Shown here in pieces: positions 21,430-32,829 of a stretch of 64,000 nucleotides of DNA. The notes beneath the pieces are model-generated. The model was not told where the DNA came from, did no database searches, and saw only the letters and a program-made list of their open reading frames with translations. This DNA comes from Massariosphaeria phaeospora (lineage: Eukaryota > Ascomycota > Dothideomycetes > Pleosporales). Numbering within the stretch: position 1 is the stretch's first letter; the number at the start of each line of letters is the position of its first letter. Position numbers and translations under genes: made by a program. The DNA lies in contig JAADJZ010000007.1 of assembly GCA_011032825.1 (NCBI GenBank), positions 620,001 to 684,000 on the forward strand, given 5' to 3'.

Positions 21430-23681
21430 ATGGCTGTCAAAGAACTCGAATCGAACAATAGAAAGAGAAAGCACAAGAGCAAGAAGAGTGAGAAGACCGA
21501 GGAAGCGACTGCCGCAGCTGTTCCAAGCAATAGCGCAGCGGAAGTGAAGCCCCGCAAAAAAGCGAAAAAGGAATCTGTCCAGAGGTTCGACGATGAGGTA
21601 GCTGTGGATGTCTCTAGTGGCGAAGATGAGGACAAAGACGAGAAATACGATGAGGAGGAAAAAGACGTGGACGCGCTCAACGCACAGCTGAAAGAAATGG
21701 TCGCGAAAGACCAAGTCGAGCAGCCGCAAGAGCAAGAAGCCGAGACGGACGACATCCAACCTCCCACAGGCCTCCCTTCGACCTCGCTTCCCATAATTGA
21801 AGACCCAAAGAAGTTCACCGACCTGAACTTGAGCTCCCGCACTATGGAAGCCATCAAGGAAATGGGGTTCGAAGACATGACTGAGATACAAGGAAAGGCG
21901 ATTCCGCCGTTACTGGCTGGGAAGGATGTCTTAGGTGCCGCAAAGACTGGCTCAGGAAAGACGTTGGCATTCTTAATCCCCGCGATCGAGATGCTGTCTT
22001 CGATGAGATTCAAACCTCGCAACGGTGTCGGTGTCGTCGTGGTGACCCCAACAAGGGAGCTAGCGCTACAGTAAGAGCCTACAACGAGAGTAGGCGCCTT
22101 GGCTAACCTTTTTGCTCTAGAATATTTGGTGTGGCACGGGAGGTACGTTATATTATCTCCGTTATCTGGGCTAAAAACTGACTTTGCAATAGCTCATGGA
22201 GAAACACTCTCAGACTTACGGGATCATCATGGGCGGTGCGAACCGCCGCGCAGAGGCGGAGAAACTACAAAAGGGTGTCAACGTAAGTATATCACGCTAG
22301 TACTTGACCCCGTTGGAGCTTAACTAACTCGTCCATCGCAGTTAATCATTGCTACGTGAGCCACCCGCCCCTACATATGGACTTCATTCTGACTAACTAA
22401 TTAGGCCTGGTCGTTTCCTTGATCATCTACACAACACTCAGGGATTTGTGTATAAAAACTTGAAGAGTCTCATTATCGACGAAGCCGATAGGTAGGCTCC
22501 AGATGGTATCACTTATCACTACAAACAACACTAACAGAAGCGTTAAAGGATATTGGAGGTTGGTTTCGAGGACGAGATGCGAAGTATCATAAAGATACTG
22601 CCAAAAGATCGTCAGACGATGCTCTTCAGCGCCACACAAACGACCAAGGTGGAAGATCTTGCAAGAATCTCACTGAAACCTGGCCCACTGTATGTGGTCC
22701 CGGCTTATGTTCTCCATCATAGACTGCCAGCTAACATCACACCAGTTACATCAACGTAGACTACCGCAAAGAACATTCCACCGTGGAAGGTCTCGAACAA
22801 GGCTACGTGCTATGCGACTCGGACGTCCGATTTCGGTTGTTGTTCTCTTTCCTCAAGAAACACCAGAAGAAGAAAGTGATTGTATTCTTCTCGTCTTGCA
22901 ACTCTGTGAAGTTTTATGCCGAGTGTAAGTTCCCCGATATGGCTGATTGAACGACGTGCTGACTTCAGTAGTACTTAATTTTATCGACTTGCCTGTTCTC
23001 GATCTGCACGGCAAACTGAAGCAACAAGCAAGAACACAAAAGTTCTTTGAGTTCAGTAACGCAAAACACGGGACACTGATTTGTACGGATGTTGCTGCTC
23101 GAGGGCTCGATTTTCCCGACGTTGATTGGTTAGTTTTATCTTATCCTTGGCCTAAATAGGAGAAGGTGGCTAACTTTAAACTCAGGGTCATACAGTTTGA
23201 TCCCCCGGATGATCCAAGAGATTATATTCATCGGGTTGGACGAACGGCCAGAGGCTCCGCGGGCAAGGGACGGTCGCTTCTGTTCCTTTTGCCCTCCGAG
23301 GTTGGTTTCCTGAAACTGCTAAAAGAAGCACGGGTACCACTGGTCGAATTTGAGTTGCCGGCCAGCAAGATCATCAACATCCAAAGCCAACTGGAAGCGT
23401 TGATCGGGAAGAACTACTATCTGAACAAATCGGCCAAGGACGGGTACCGATCATACCTAATGGCCTATTCGTCACACAGCTTGCGGTCGGTGTTCGACGT
23501 GAACCGTCTGGATCTTGTGAAAGTCGCCAGGTCGTACGGTTTCTCAGCACCCCCGCGGATTGATATTTCACTTGGGGCAAGCTTGAGTAGTAGAGACAAG
23601 AAAATCGAGGGCCGAAGGCCGTACGGTAGTCAGCCAGAACAAGGGAGACGACCAAACAGGCCGAAACGGGTGGAGTATTGA
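21430..23681 (+). CDS. HAS1: ATP-dependent RNA helicase HAS1 (DEAD-box, ribosome biogenesis), 608 aa
   Basis: Nine exons (21430-22070, 22121-22142, 22193-22282, 22342-22355, 22405-22491, 22549-22689, 22746-22924, 22972-23128, 23186-23681) join in frame to 608 residues. The Lys/Glu-rich N-terminus carries RKRKHKSKK and KPRKKAKK, likely nuclear/nucleolar signals. Helicase motifs in order: Q motif ending MTEIQ, Walker [10 protein letters not shown] (about 170-177), [12 protein letters not shown] (about 281), [24 protein letters not shown] (about 459-467). The C-terminal [18 protein letters not shown] region is diagnostic for HAS1. In yeast HAS1 unwinds snoRNA/pre-rRNA duplexes for both ribosomal subunits. 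Exons of 22 and 14 nt are unusually short but required to keep the frame and motifs. Confidence 0.95.
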
Positions 23682-25497
23682 GAAGGTTGAGAGGTATTCT
23701 GGCTCGGAAGCAAGGCGTTTGGGTGCATGTCGAGAACAGTGGTCTTCAATATTTCGCCGTCTATAAAAGTCTGTACAGAGAGAGGTTGGCAGTCTAGGTA
23801 CTGACTGATAGCGACCACAATGTTATGTGCTTACCCAATAACACTCAGGTTTCGCTCTGAGGTTTCGCTCTAAGCTCACGAAAACTTTCTGTCCTTACCC
23901 GATACTTGCCTTCTACGAGTGTCCTGAATTGACACTTGGCATGCTCAGCCGACCTCGAAGTGTTGTCGTTGCCGGTTCACCGCCAGCTGTACAGGCAATA
24001 TATGAAGAAAAGGCAGTCCGACGATATTATTCGAGAAGCGGTGGCTGCATGTCACTCTTTGGCTGTGCCGACAATACCTAAGGCTGCAGCGGACACACCA
24101 CAGTGGGCATATGCGCTGGCAAGACTGAAAATCCCGCAGCCAATGGGAGCGCTGCCCCTCGGATGTCCGAGCGGGTTGCCGCAGCGATGGCGAGCCTACA
24201 CTAAACATCACAGGTGTCGGACGCAGGCGATGACGCACGTTCCGAGACAGCGGTGAGGTTAATCACTCAAGATGCGCAGGCTCGCACTTAAGGCACCGCT
24301 AGACATAGATATGGAGGTAAAAATGAAGCTGGAGAGAGTCGGAAAGCGGGAGATAGACATGCTGGGGCCCCCTCGTGTAGCCAATCGAAGGCAGCAGGAC
24401 CTTTCGGCGAGGCGCAGCTTTCAAGTCTCGTCCCCAGCCACCGTGGACGACGGACGACGCAGGATTGGACGTCGGCAGGCTGGAGGCTGACATGCAAGCG
24501 CACGAGGGAGCACTGCGGGTCAACACCTGCGCGGCAGCGGACTGAGCATGTGGAATAGATGCAGGCGGGTGCATAAGTCGCGAGAACTAGGCCGGGCTGC
24601 TCGAGTTACGCAGTTGGATAGGCAGTTGCACCGTCTGTATCAGAGGGGGGTCGGAGTCCTAGCTGGGAGCAAAACTGGGAGCAAAGGGGTGGCTGGGCTG
24701 CGCCAGAATCGCACCGTATGCGCCGCCGTGCTGGAGCAGATTCGCTGCGACTCGTTGTTTTCGCGCCCGAGATGTGATTCGGCGTCTGGGGAGGATCTCC
24801 AGTGCGCCGTAGGTACTCGGCCGTGTAGGCAAATCGAGATGAGAGCGTTCATATTTAGGTAGAGAAGTCGAGTTGGCGCGGGCGAATAAGCGACGGCGCT
24901 AGTCGGGGCAACACCTTGACCTTGACCTTGACCTGCCCTGCCCGTCGAGCCCGCCCTCAACCACGGCCATCCGTCCACCACCACCTTTCGCACACGCTCG
25001 CTCGCGAGCCCATTGTTACCTGCGCCTGCACTGCCAGGTCCGCCGCCTCGAGGCTCTCCCTGACGCCGGTACGTTGTGTCTGCTCGTCCCGCCGCCGCAA
25101 TCGCAAGTTGGCATGCCGTGGTGGGAGGCGGAGGTTCCCAGCTTGCTAACTCTGCCTCAGCTGGCCATCCCGCCGGACGCTCAGAGCGCATCCCGTCGCT
25201 GAGGACCGCATGTCGCTGCGCCGCCTGAACATCTTCGACCATACTTTGCAAACCTCCATGTCGTAGCTTACTTGACATCACTACGCTCGCTGCCTAGTTC
25301 TGCGCGTGCGCTCGTTGGCTGGCGTCGCTGCATAGAGCAAGACTGCTTGGTTGCGCAAACGAGAAACAGCCACGCAACGGTCCGACTCTCACTCCTCACC
25401 CCGCCGTCCGCCATCTCTCGTGTGCCCCGGAACAACAACGGCCCCCATGTCGCCCGCCAACTTTGCTACTCCCTTCTAGATTCGCTCCAGAGTCACA
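23682..25497. other. 1.8-kb gap upstream of the large disordered protein
   Basis: Contains the HAS1 3' flank and a GC-rich region toward 25497 with pyrimidine-rich stretches, presumably the promoter and leader of the next gene. A short CTTGAC tandem run lies at 24913-24935. Open frames on the minus strand (about 24640-25281) are Gly/Arg/Pro-rich shadows of this composition and are not called. Confidence 0.4.
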
Positions 25498-28400
25498 ATG
25501 GGAATAGACACTCGACGGCCTCCCCTCCCTGCGCCCACTGAACCCTCGACTACCGACTCCGGCGACAACGAAACTACTCTAAGAGACGATCTCGCCACCG
25601 ACCTCTCTACGCGCACCGACAAAACCTCGTACTCCATCCCGGAAGACGGCACGCCCGTTACCATCAACACCACCAAAGGCGTGCACAAGAAGTACCCATC
25701 GCAGACGTCGCTGCTGATAGAGTACTTCAACGGCAGCAAGGACGAAGGCGAAGTCCGTTCGCGCCCCAGTGTGCGCGTACGTGTCACCCCATCGTCTCGT
25801 AAGAGGGCGACAAACGATCACCTCCAAATTACACAGACCAGCCGACACGCTCACAAACCCTCGTACACCCGTCGCATCTCCCTAGGTAGTAAGCCTCGCG
25901 AAGAGGTGAATCAGACCGAGGCTTCCTACTCGGAAGAATCCAACGTCTCCTCGCTACCGCCTGTCGAGATTGAGGTCCTACAGAACGCTAGCGACGTATC
26001 TAGCAACGGCGGCCGGTTCATGCCGCTAACCTCCGAGGTATCTTCTATGCCCCCGGACAGCATGCTTGAAGGGAACCCTGTTATAAAACCTCCGCGACGT
26101 AGGCGCAGCCGCAGCTTAGAGAGGGAAGAAGTTGTTGAGACTGTCACACAGGACTTCCAAGACACATTGAAGGCGCCCACACGCCAACGAAGCAGAAGTC
26201 TGAGCAAGGAACGCATCACTCAGCGTGTCATGGAGAAACTTCAGCAAAAGCCTGTTGAGACTAGTGCTCCCAAACCGAGGGGAACATCCAAAAGCAGTAG
26301 GGAGGACCTTGCGTCGAGCGGAAAGTCGCGCCGAAGAACAAGCAAGGGCTCTCGCGACGAAGAACTGAGCGCCGTGAGCGGAACAGAGTCTAGTCTCTTA
26401 TCCTCGAATCTGAACCGCCGCTCGGGTGATGCGCACTCCGTCCGATCAGGGGTTTCGGGCACGTCGTCAATCAACAATCCCAAACTCCTTGCGACGGTTG
26501 AAGATGCCATCAAGCGGCTCATCCTGCCTGAACTGAACGCCATGAAAGAGGAGCAGCGTACCTTGCAAAGTCGAACCAAGTACGATCGCTTGTCCCGTGA
26601 TAGTACTCTTGAAACTGTCGAATCCGCAAGCTCGCGCGAGCACTCACGGCGACGGGTCTCGAAGTCGTCCAGTGCCCCTCATATGCAGGAAAACAAACCC
26701 AAAGTCGTCTTGAACCAAGCTGGCGATGACCCTGGGACTGTCTTATCGGGAAATTCTATCCGGAAGGAGCGTCGGTCGAGCCGTGATTCAACCTCTGATC
26801 GAAGTTACGTCGAGTCAATAACTCGGGACGAGGAAAAGATTCGGCGTAAGAAGAGCAAAGATAAGAGCGGATCTTCAGTGCGATCTGCCGCACTGACTGG
26901 CCTTGCTGGCGCTGGCCTCACTACGGCGGCACTGAAGCATCATGATTCCAGAGAATCTAAGGAAGACCGGAAGGAGCGGAAGCGACGCAATTCAAGGAGC
27001 AGTCGCAGCCGAACTGCGAGCGTTTCAGAGAGCGTGAAAGAAGAGCAAATTTACGAGCGCAAAGAGTACGTGCCGCCTCTTCCAATTCTCCAAAGTGAGT
27101 TGCAAGGGTCGGAATTGACAAGAGACTCCATCCTCTCTGTTGAGACCGAGACACGTGAGCGGCCAGAGTCACGATCGTCTCGAGGCACGATGGCCGAAAC
27201 TCCGCTTCTTGAGGTTTCTCGTGGATTTGCTTCTCCATCTCGCACTCCGACGCGTACACCCGTTGCTCTGCAGCGGGGTCTAGGGACAGCTCACGGCAAC
27301 CGATCTCAAGGTGATCTTATACCATCACCTAGAAGCGACCGAAGCTACTCTTCGCGGTCTCGAGAAGTTCCGAGTGCCTCATTACAGGCTGTTGCTGCTG
27401 CTGCTGCTAAATCTCGTGCACTTGAGAGTACTGAACCTCAAGTATCGCAATATGAGATTGCGGAGCAGACTCCTCCTCGAGACGTCAGTCCCATTCAGAG
27501 CGAAGCCAGCTACAGGGAAGAAGTCTTGGCGAGCGGCTCGCCGCGGCATCTGCGCTCTACTCACAGCGTTGCGTCAGTGTCATCCGCTGAACGGAAAGCT
27601 GAACGTCCAGTTTCAAGTCACTCAATGAGGTCAATCGAGTCTTCACCCAGCAGCAAGGCTCGCACACGAAGGCGACCGCAAGGTATGAGTCTTGAAAGGG
27701 GAAGCCAGATCCTCGCCGAGCTGGACACACCAAAAGACGTTGACGACTTCTTTGAGACGAACCACAAGCAGAATGATATATATCGTAGAGAGAGCTTGTT
27801 GGAGCGTAGGCAGCAGGGATCACCTACCATTGACTACCGACCCATGAGCAACTACACCGATGACAGTGCTGAGATACCCATGTTCGATAGTGAGGACAAG
27901 ATTACTCTCAGCCAGGACATACGCAAGGTCGGCTCCAACCCCGAGTACGTTCACACTCCTATTGCTGTCGAGTCGGCTGTTGCATCATTGCACGAACAAT
28001 CCAACATAAGTGTTCGATCATCGATATCGAGCCCCCTCAAGAAAAGCCGGCTTTCACAAGTCAGTCCTGCCTATGAACAGGACTATACTTCACAAGAGCT
28101 GGAGCCACAGGAGCGGGTTAGCCAGGAGCGTTGGGGTGCAATCCGTGACCAAGCTCAAATACTTGCGGGTCAGTCGCCAGCAGCTAACTCACCGCGCCAA
28201 ACCATCTCTCGATCTACCAACAAGTCAGTCGAGATGCACGCGTCTGCCTTTCCGACTGGCGATATCCCCGAGATTGGATATGGCGTAGATGATGAATCTG
28301 ACGTAACCACCAACCCCTCGTATATTCAGGGACCTCTTGGTGGTGACGATTATCAAGACCATACCGATGAACTACTCACTCGACAAGAAGAGCGTGAACG

Positions 28401-30901
28401 CACGCCTACTCATTCCTATGGCAAGGCTGCTGCCATCGGCGCTGGAATTGGAGGTGCTGCTATTGCGGCCGCCGCTGCCTCTCGCGTGCGAGAAGAGAGT
28501 CGGTCCACATACGAAGGACAATATCTCGATACGGTAGAGGATGAGTACGAGCAAGACTACGAAGGTGAGCACCAGTACGAACAACCCGATTATCAGGAGG
28601 GTGATCGTACGCCGACAAGAACTCCTGCCTTGTGGAGGGGTGATGAGGGTTACCAGTCTGCTAACCAACCTGGAGGCATCACGCCTGACGCCCGCAACCA
28701 CTCTAAACTGTTTGGCGATGATGGCCTGGGCGAGTACGAAGATAGTGAGCTTGACGGAGCCGACCTATTTGCAGCCAACAGCAATCACACCCGCCACCTC
28801 AGCGGCAACTCGCATGGCATGTCCTCGCCGCTCTATGATTCAGCGACTGGGAAGGGGCTTGATCGCATTCAATCCAAGGATATTGTGGCCCTGATGGACC
28901 ATTTAACTGTTCGCGATGCTCAACGAAATGCTCGTGACACGGAGATTCTTGTTACATTAGTACGAAGCGCAGCGGAGATGCGTAATCAGTTGGAAGAAAT
29001 GAAGCAGTTCATTCGAACCCAGGATGCAATGATCATGACGACCACCGACAAGAGGGTTGATCTTGCCGAACAGCGTATCCTGGGTGGACCCCGTCCGCAA
29101 CCACTTGGATCACCACGGATCCCGAGATCGTCCTCAGAGGATATGGACGTCGAGACTAAACGAAAAAATGTGTTCAAGCGTGCCCTTAAGGGTTTGAGCA
29201 TCAAAGGAGACAGCGATATCAAGAAGATCGAAACGATGTTGATGCAATTACTAGGCGAGGTGGAAGGCCTAAAACATGCACATCAGTTAACTCTGGACCA
29301 ACAGAATCGCTCCAACAGCCTCACTTCATACGAGAATCTGAGGGCCAGTGGTGACCCTGGTTATGAACCAGAAGGTCGTGCTAACACTGCTTCATCTCCA
29401 AACCAGTCTGGGTACCTCTCAAATCCATCGTCGCGGCGCATCCAAGATATGCATTCCGGCTTTGATGTGGTCCAGGTCAATCGCATTAGCACGGTTGAAG
29501 AGGATGAGGAAGAGTATGCCGCACATGAGCAGCAGTACGAGAATACAGAACGTATGACGACGCCAACGCAAGAAGCTCGTCGAAACAACAGTATCCCACA
29601 GCAGACTCCACCACAAGCCTCAAGGCCGTTCCGCGAATCACAGAGCCAAGAGAACACTCCAAAGCGGAAGCACAAATCCAACACTTCGTCCATTTTCGGC
29701 AATATCAAGATCTCTAGATGGTCCAAGACCACTGCATCTACCAATCCAGAGAGCCTCCCTCGGAACAGTGGCTCGGGTGAGAGGCGACCCTATTCTTCCG
29801 GCTCGAGGTCCAACTCACAGGTGAATGTTGCGTATTACGGCGACGAGCCTTACGAAGTTCGTGACGATGATAGGATCCGGTCCAGTACATCCCTCGCAAG
29901 AGAGCAGGCACCCATCAGGTCTCCGTCCCCTCTCATCCCAGAGGAAGGGGACCAGTACATCCCTGACGATCCCAAGTATCAAGCACACCGCAACTCGCTG
30001 AATCTACAGCATCCTCAACCACGACCAGGTCCGACTAGTCAGCACCAGAATCGTTTGGAATCCGAAGCTCAAATATACAACCCAATGAGCTCCCCCGACT
30101 ATGACCAGTGGGGCAGCAACCCCTCACTAGCACGCAACCGCCTTTCCGGTGGTGGAGCTAGCCAGGGCGCTGGTAACCTCTCCCCCATCTCCTCGGATGG
30201 AGGCTATAGCGATCACTCAGCTTCAGAGCAGCAGGCTCCACCTCGACCACCAAAGATTCGAGATGACGGGCCGTTGATCCCTCCGCAACCGCTTGCGGGA
30301 CATGGAGAAACTAGGCAAATGTACAGTGCTCCGAACGAGTTCGGTAGTCAAGGTGCATTGACGCCGTTGGCCCCTATTCAAGAGGTGCGATATTCTTTGG
30401 AGACCGATACAGGACGTTATGTAAGTTTTTGTAACTCAAAGTCGACTCATAAAGACTAACGAATCCAGTACTCCCCCGCCCCGTCCTCTCGCCCAAACAG
30501 TCAAAACTTAAATCCTATGTCAAGCCCGCAGCGCAAGATCACCGGACCTCGTCCGATGGGGAGCCGGAGTCCTAGTGGACAAGCAGGTCTAAGTGGTCAA
30601 GCGCAACTTGATCACTCACATACTGTCATTAGGAGGAAGCCAGTTGCCGGTATGTAGTATCTATACCTTTCGCATTTTATGTTCGAGATGCGTTGTTTGG
30701 TTTCATCCCTCGCGGCTGTTTCAGTTGGCGTACTTATTCGCGATCGCCCTTGTGAAATTTATTCTTTCTTTGGTGCCATGTTGGGTTTCATTGAATACAG
30801 TGTTATTTATGTAAGCATGGGTGCTAACCTACGCCACAGACAAATCCGACACGGAAAGCTTGGAGAGTTACCGGAGCAGTCTTGACTCGGAGATCTTCTA
30901 A
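25498..30901 (+). CDS. Large disordered Ser/Arg/Glu-rich fungal protein, 1,721 aa, function unknown
   Basis: One very long exon (25498-30420) is followed by two short ones (30469-30649, 30840-30901), joined through GTAAGT...CCAG and GTATGT...ACAG introns to a TAA. The ATG at 25498 lies in TCACAATGGGA. The N-terminal ~120 residues look conserved (TDSGDNETTLRDD, SIPEDGTPVTI, SQTSLLIEYF, RPSVRVRVTPSSRKR). Most of the rest is Ser/Arg/Glu-rich and probably phosphorylated. Two Ala/Gly-rich hydrophobic patches occur (LTGLAGAGLTTAALK; AAAIGAGIGGAAIAAAAAS). Near residues 1120-1260 a predicted helical or coiled-coil segment begins DIVALMDHLTVRDAQ and ends with KRKNVFKRALKGLSIK and a heptad-like IETMLMQLLGEVEGL. 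I believe it is a conserved Pezizomycotina protein, perhaps a cortical or septal scaffold. That role is a guess from composition. Confidence 0.85.
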
Positions 30902-31154
30902 ACAAAGTCCTGATTTTCCTATCCAAGCAACGGTCAAGAGGATGCAGCATCAATGCCACATTTTTCACGTCTTGCCCTCACCATCTAACGTCGAGCGAAA
31001 GGTGTCAGGAGAACGGGTAGAGGGGACACCCCCGGAAATCTATGGAGTTTCTCAGGGAACATGCATTATAAAAAAGAGATTTTTACTTCTCCATAATTTC
31101 TGGCGTATATGTTTTTTTTCTTACTTTCTTCCCTCGATACTTGTATGGACATGC

Positions 31155-31700
31155 GCATGTCGCTAGCGTGTGTATGTGTGTGCGTGTGCGTGTCGGGCAT
31201 TTGATATGTTCGCACGCACGTTCGCGCTCATTCATTTCTGGCTTTGCTGCTTGCTGCTCTTTTTTACCTGTTCAATCTTACCTTTACATAGGTGCTTAAT
31301 TTTCTTTCTCGTCCACGTAATGCGTGGATGGATGAGGGGGCCTGGAGCGGTTTCATGAGGTTCATGAGGTTTATGCGCGATGAGGGGAGGGAGGGAGGGC
31401 TTTGTGTGTGCGGCGGGGCGTGAAGGAGGGGAAGGAGAGAGTGTGAGAGGCTATGGGCGAGGTGTTCTGTGAAGTTCAATGTATGGTTTTGTGAGAGTGT
31501 GTGTGAGTGTGTTTATGAATTGAAAAAAATACATTTTGGTATTGGTGAAAATCGAGTGTTGAGTAGAGGCGAGATGAGATGTTGTGTGAGTGAGAGGTGC
31601 AGTCCGGTAGCGCCTGAGATGTATGGGGGGTTCTTGTCTGGTTTGTGATTGGGAGTGGTCGAGGCGACTGGAGACTGCGGTGATGAGTGTTAAGGTGAGC
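31155..31700. repeat. Low-complexity GT/GA-rich tract
   Basis: Runs of GTGTGT/GCGTGT (31170-31200), GGGAGGGAGGGAGGG (31383-31400) and GTGTGTGTGAGTGTG (31495-31515) make the plus strand strongly purine/GT-rich. It lies just downstream of the large disordered-protein gene and may include its 3' UTR. Confidence 0.6.
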
Positions 31701-32571
31701 TGATGGATGCGCTCCAACAGCAAACAACAATCGACTCGCTAACCTTTCGCAGGTGAATAGTAGAGCGTGTACAAGCAATATTCTTCTCAGGGGAAGTTAG
31801 GCTGTTTTCATAGTCACTCTGAGCACCTTTACCCGCTAACGTTTCTCCAATTTTCACTTTCATCTACGATTATCGAACCGGAAACTGTACTGGAAAGAGA
31901 CTTGAGAGCAAACGAATAGAGAGAAAATCCGGGCATGGAGCATGGACGTTGATGGTGGGGAGAGGGGCAGCAGCATGGGAGACTTGCAAACTCGGACTGG
32001 GACTCTATACCCGCTCGTCACTTTCCACGGCACATTCCCCTTAATCAAGAGCGTAAATAGCGCCTCTTGCGTCAACAAGTTTCGTGGTGTTGTCTGCAGC
32101 ACGGTGTTTAACATAGAAGCGAACTGTTGATAGAGTGAGCAGCTGGCCGGTCACCCGGAATGCTCACGGCGAAGATGGGGGAGGGAGGTTGAACCTAGGC
32201 TGTATTATTTTTGTAATCTTTGTTTTTGCCTCGTCTTCGCTCTTCTTTTGCTTGTTGTTGTTGCTATTACTAAGACTAAAGTTCAAGAGTTCAAGAGTAA
32301 GTCACTCTTCCTCTAATCCTTTCAACGCGCTATTGTTAGAGAGGAAGACTTGCTAACATAATTAGGCTCTCTATAGTTATATATATCCAGTCTGAAAATA
32401 GAGGGGTACGCTAGGTTGAACTACACGTTGCTCGCATAGTTGAACTAGTATATGTAAGGAGTATCGTCCTATATACATAGTATAGTTTTCTTTTCTGAAA
32501 CGCCTAGTCTATTACACCATCTACATTGTTTTGACTACTCTGATAACTCAACCCTACCTTTGTTGAAGGGG

Positions 32572-32829
32572 GAGAAGAACCTTATCGAATTCTTCATGAA
32601 GGGGGTAGCCCTCAACTTATACACTGAGGGAGACGATCACATGCCTTTCAACAATCTTGTCTATATTGTTTCGAGGATTATCTAGTTCAAGTTCGCATTT
32701 TCTAAACTAGACAAACTAATATTCCAAGCAGACAATCGAACTTTTCTAGCTTTCATAAACATTACTTATATTCGATCCGCCTTAATACGCACATACGGCA
32801 CCCCACTGTATTCGTCGCGAAATGCTTAG
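32572..32829 (+). pseudogene. AT-rich coding relic with one internal TAG
   Basis: From GAGAAGAACCTT at 32572 a single frame stays open for about 250 bp to a TAG at 32827-32829, interrupted only by a TAG at 32683-32685 that could be a former CAG. The composition (alternating hydrophobic and charged residues, for example FMKGVALNLYTEGDD) is coding-like within otherwise AT-rich DNA. There is no start, no flanking exon and no recognised family. It may be a fragment of a mobile element or lost gene; a chance frame cannot be excluded. Confidence 0.3.

Noticed and set aside
24640..25281. 213-codon minus-strand frame
   Set aside because: Gly/Arg/Pro-rich, no recognisable domain, lies in the upstream region of the large disordered-protein gene.
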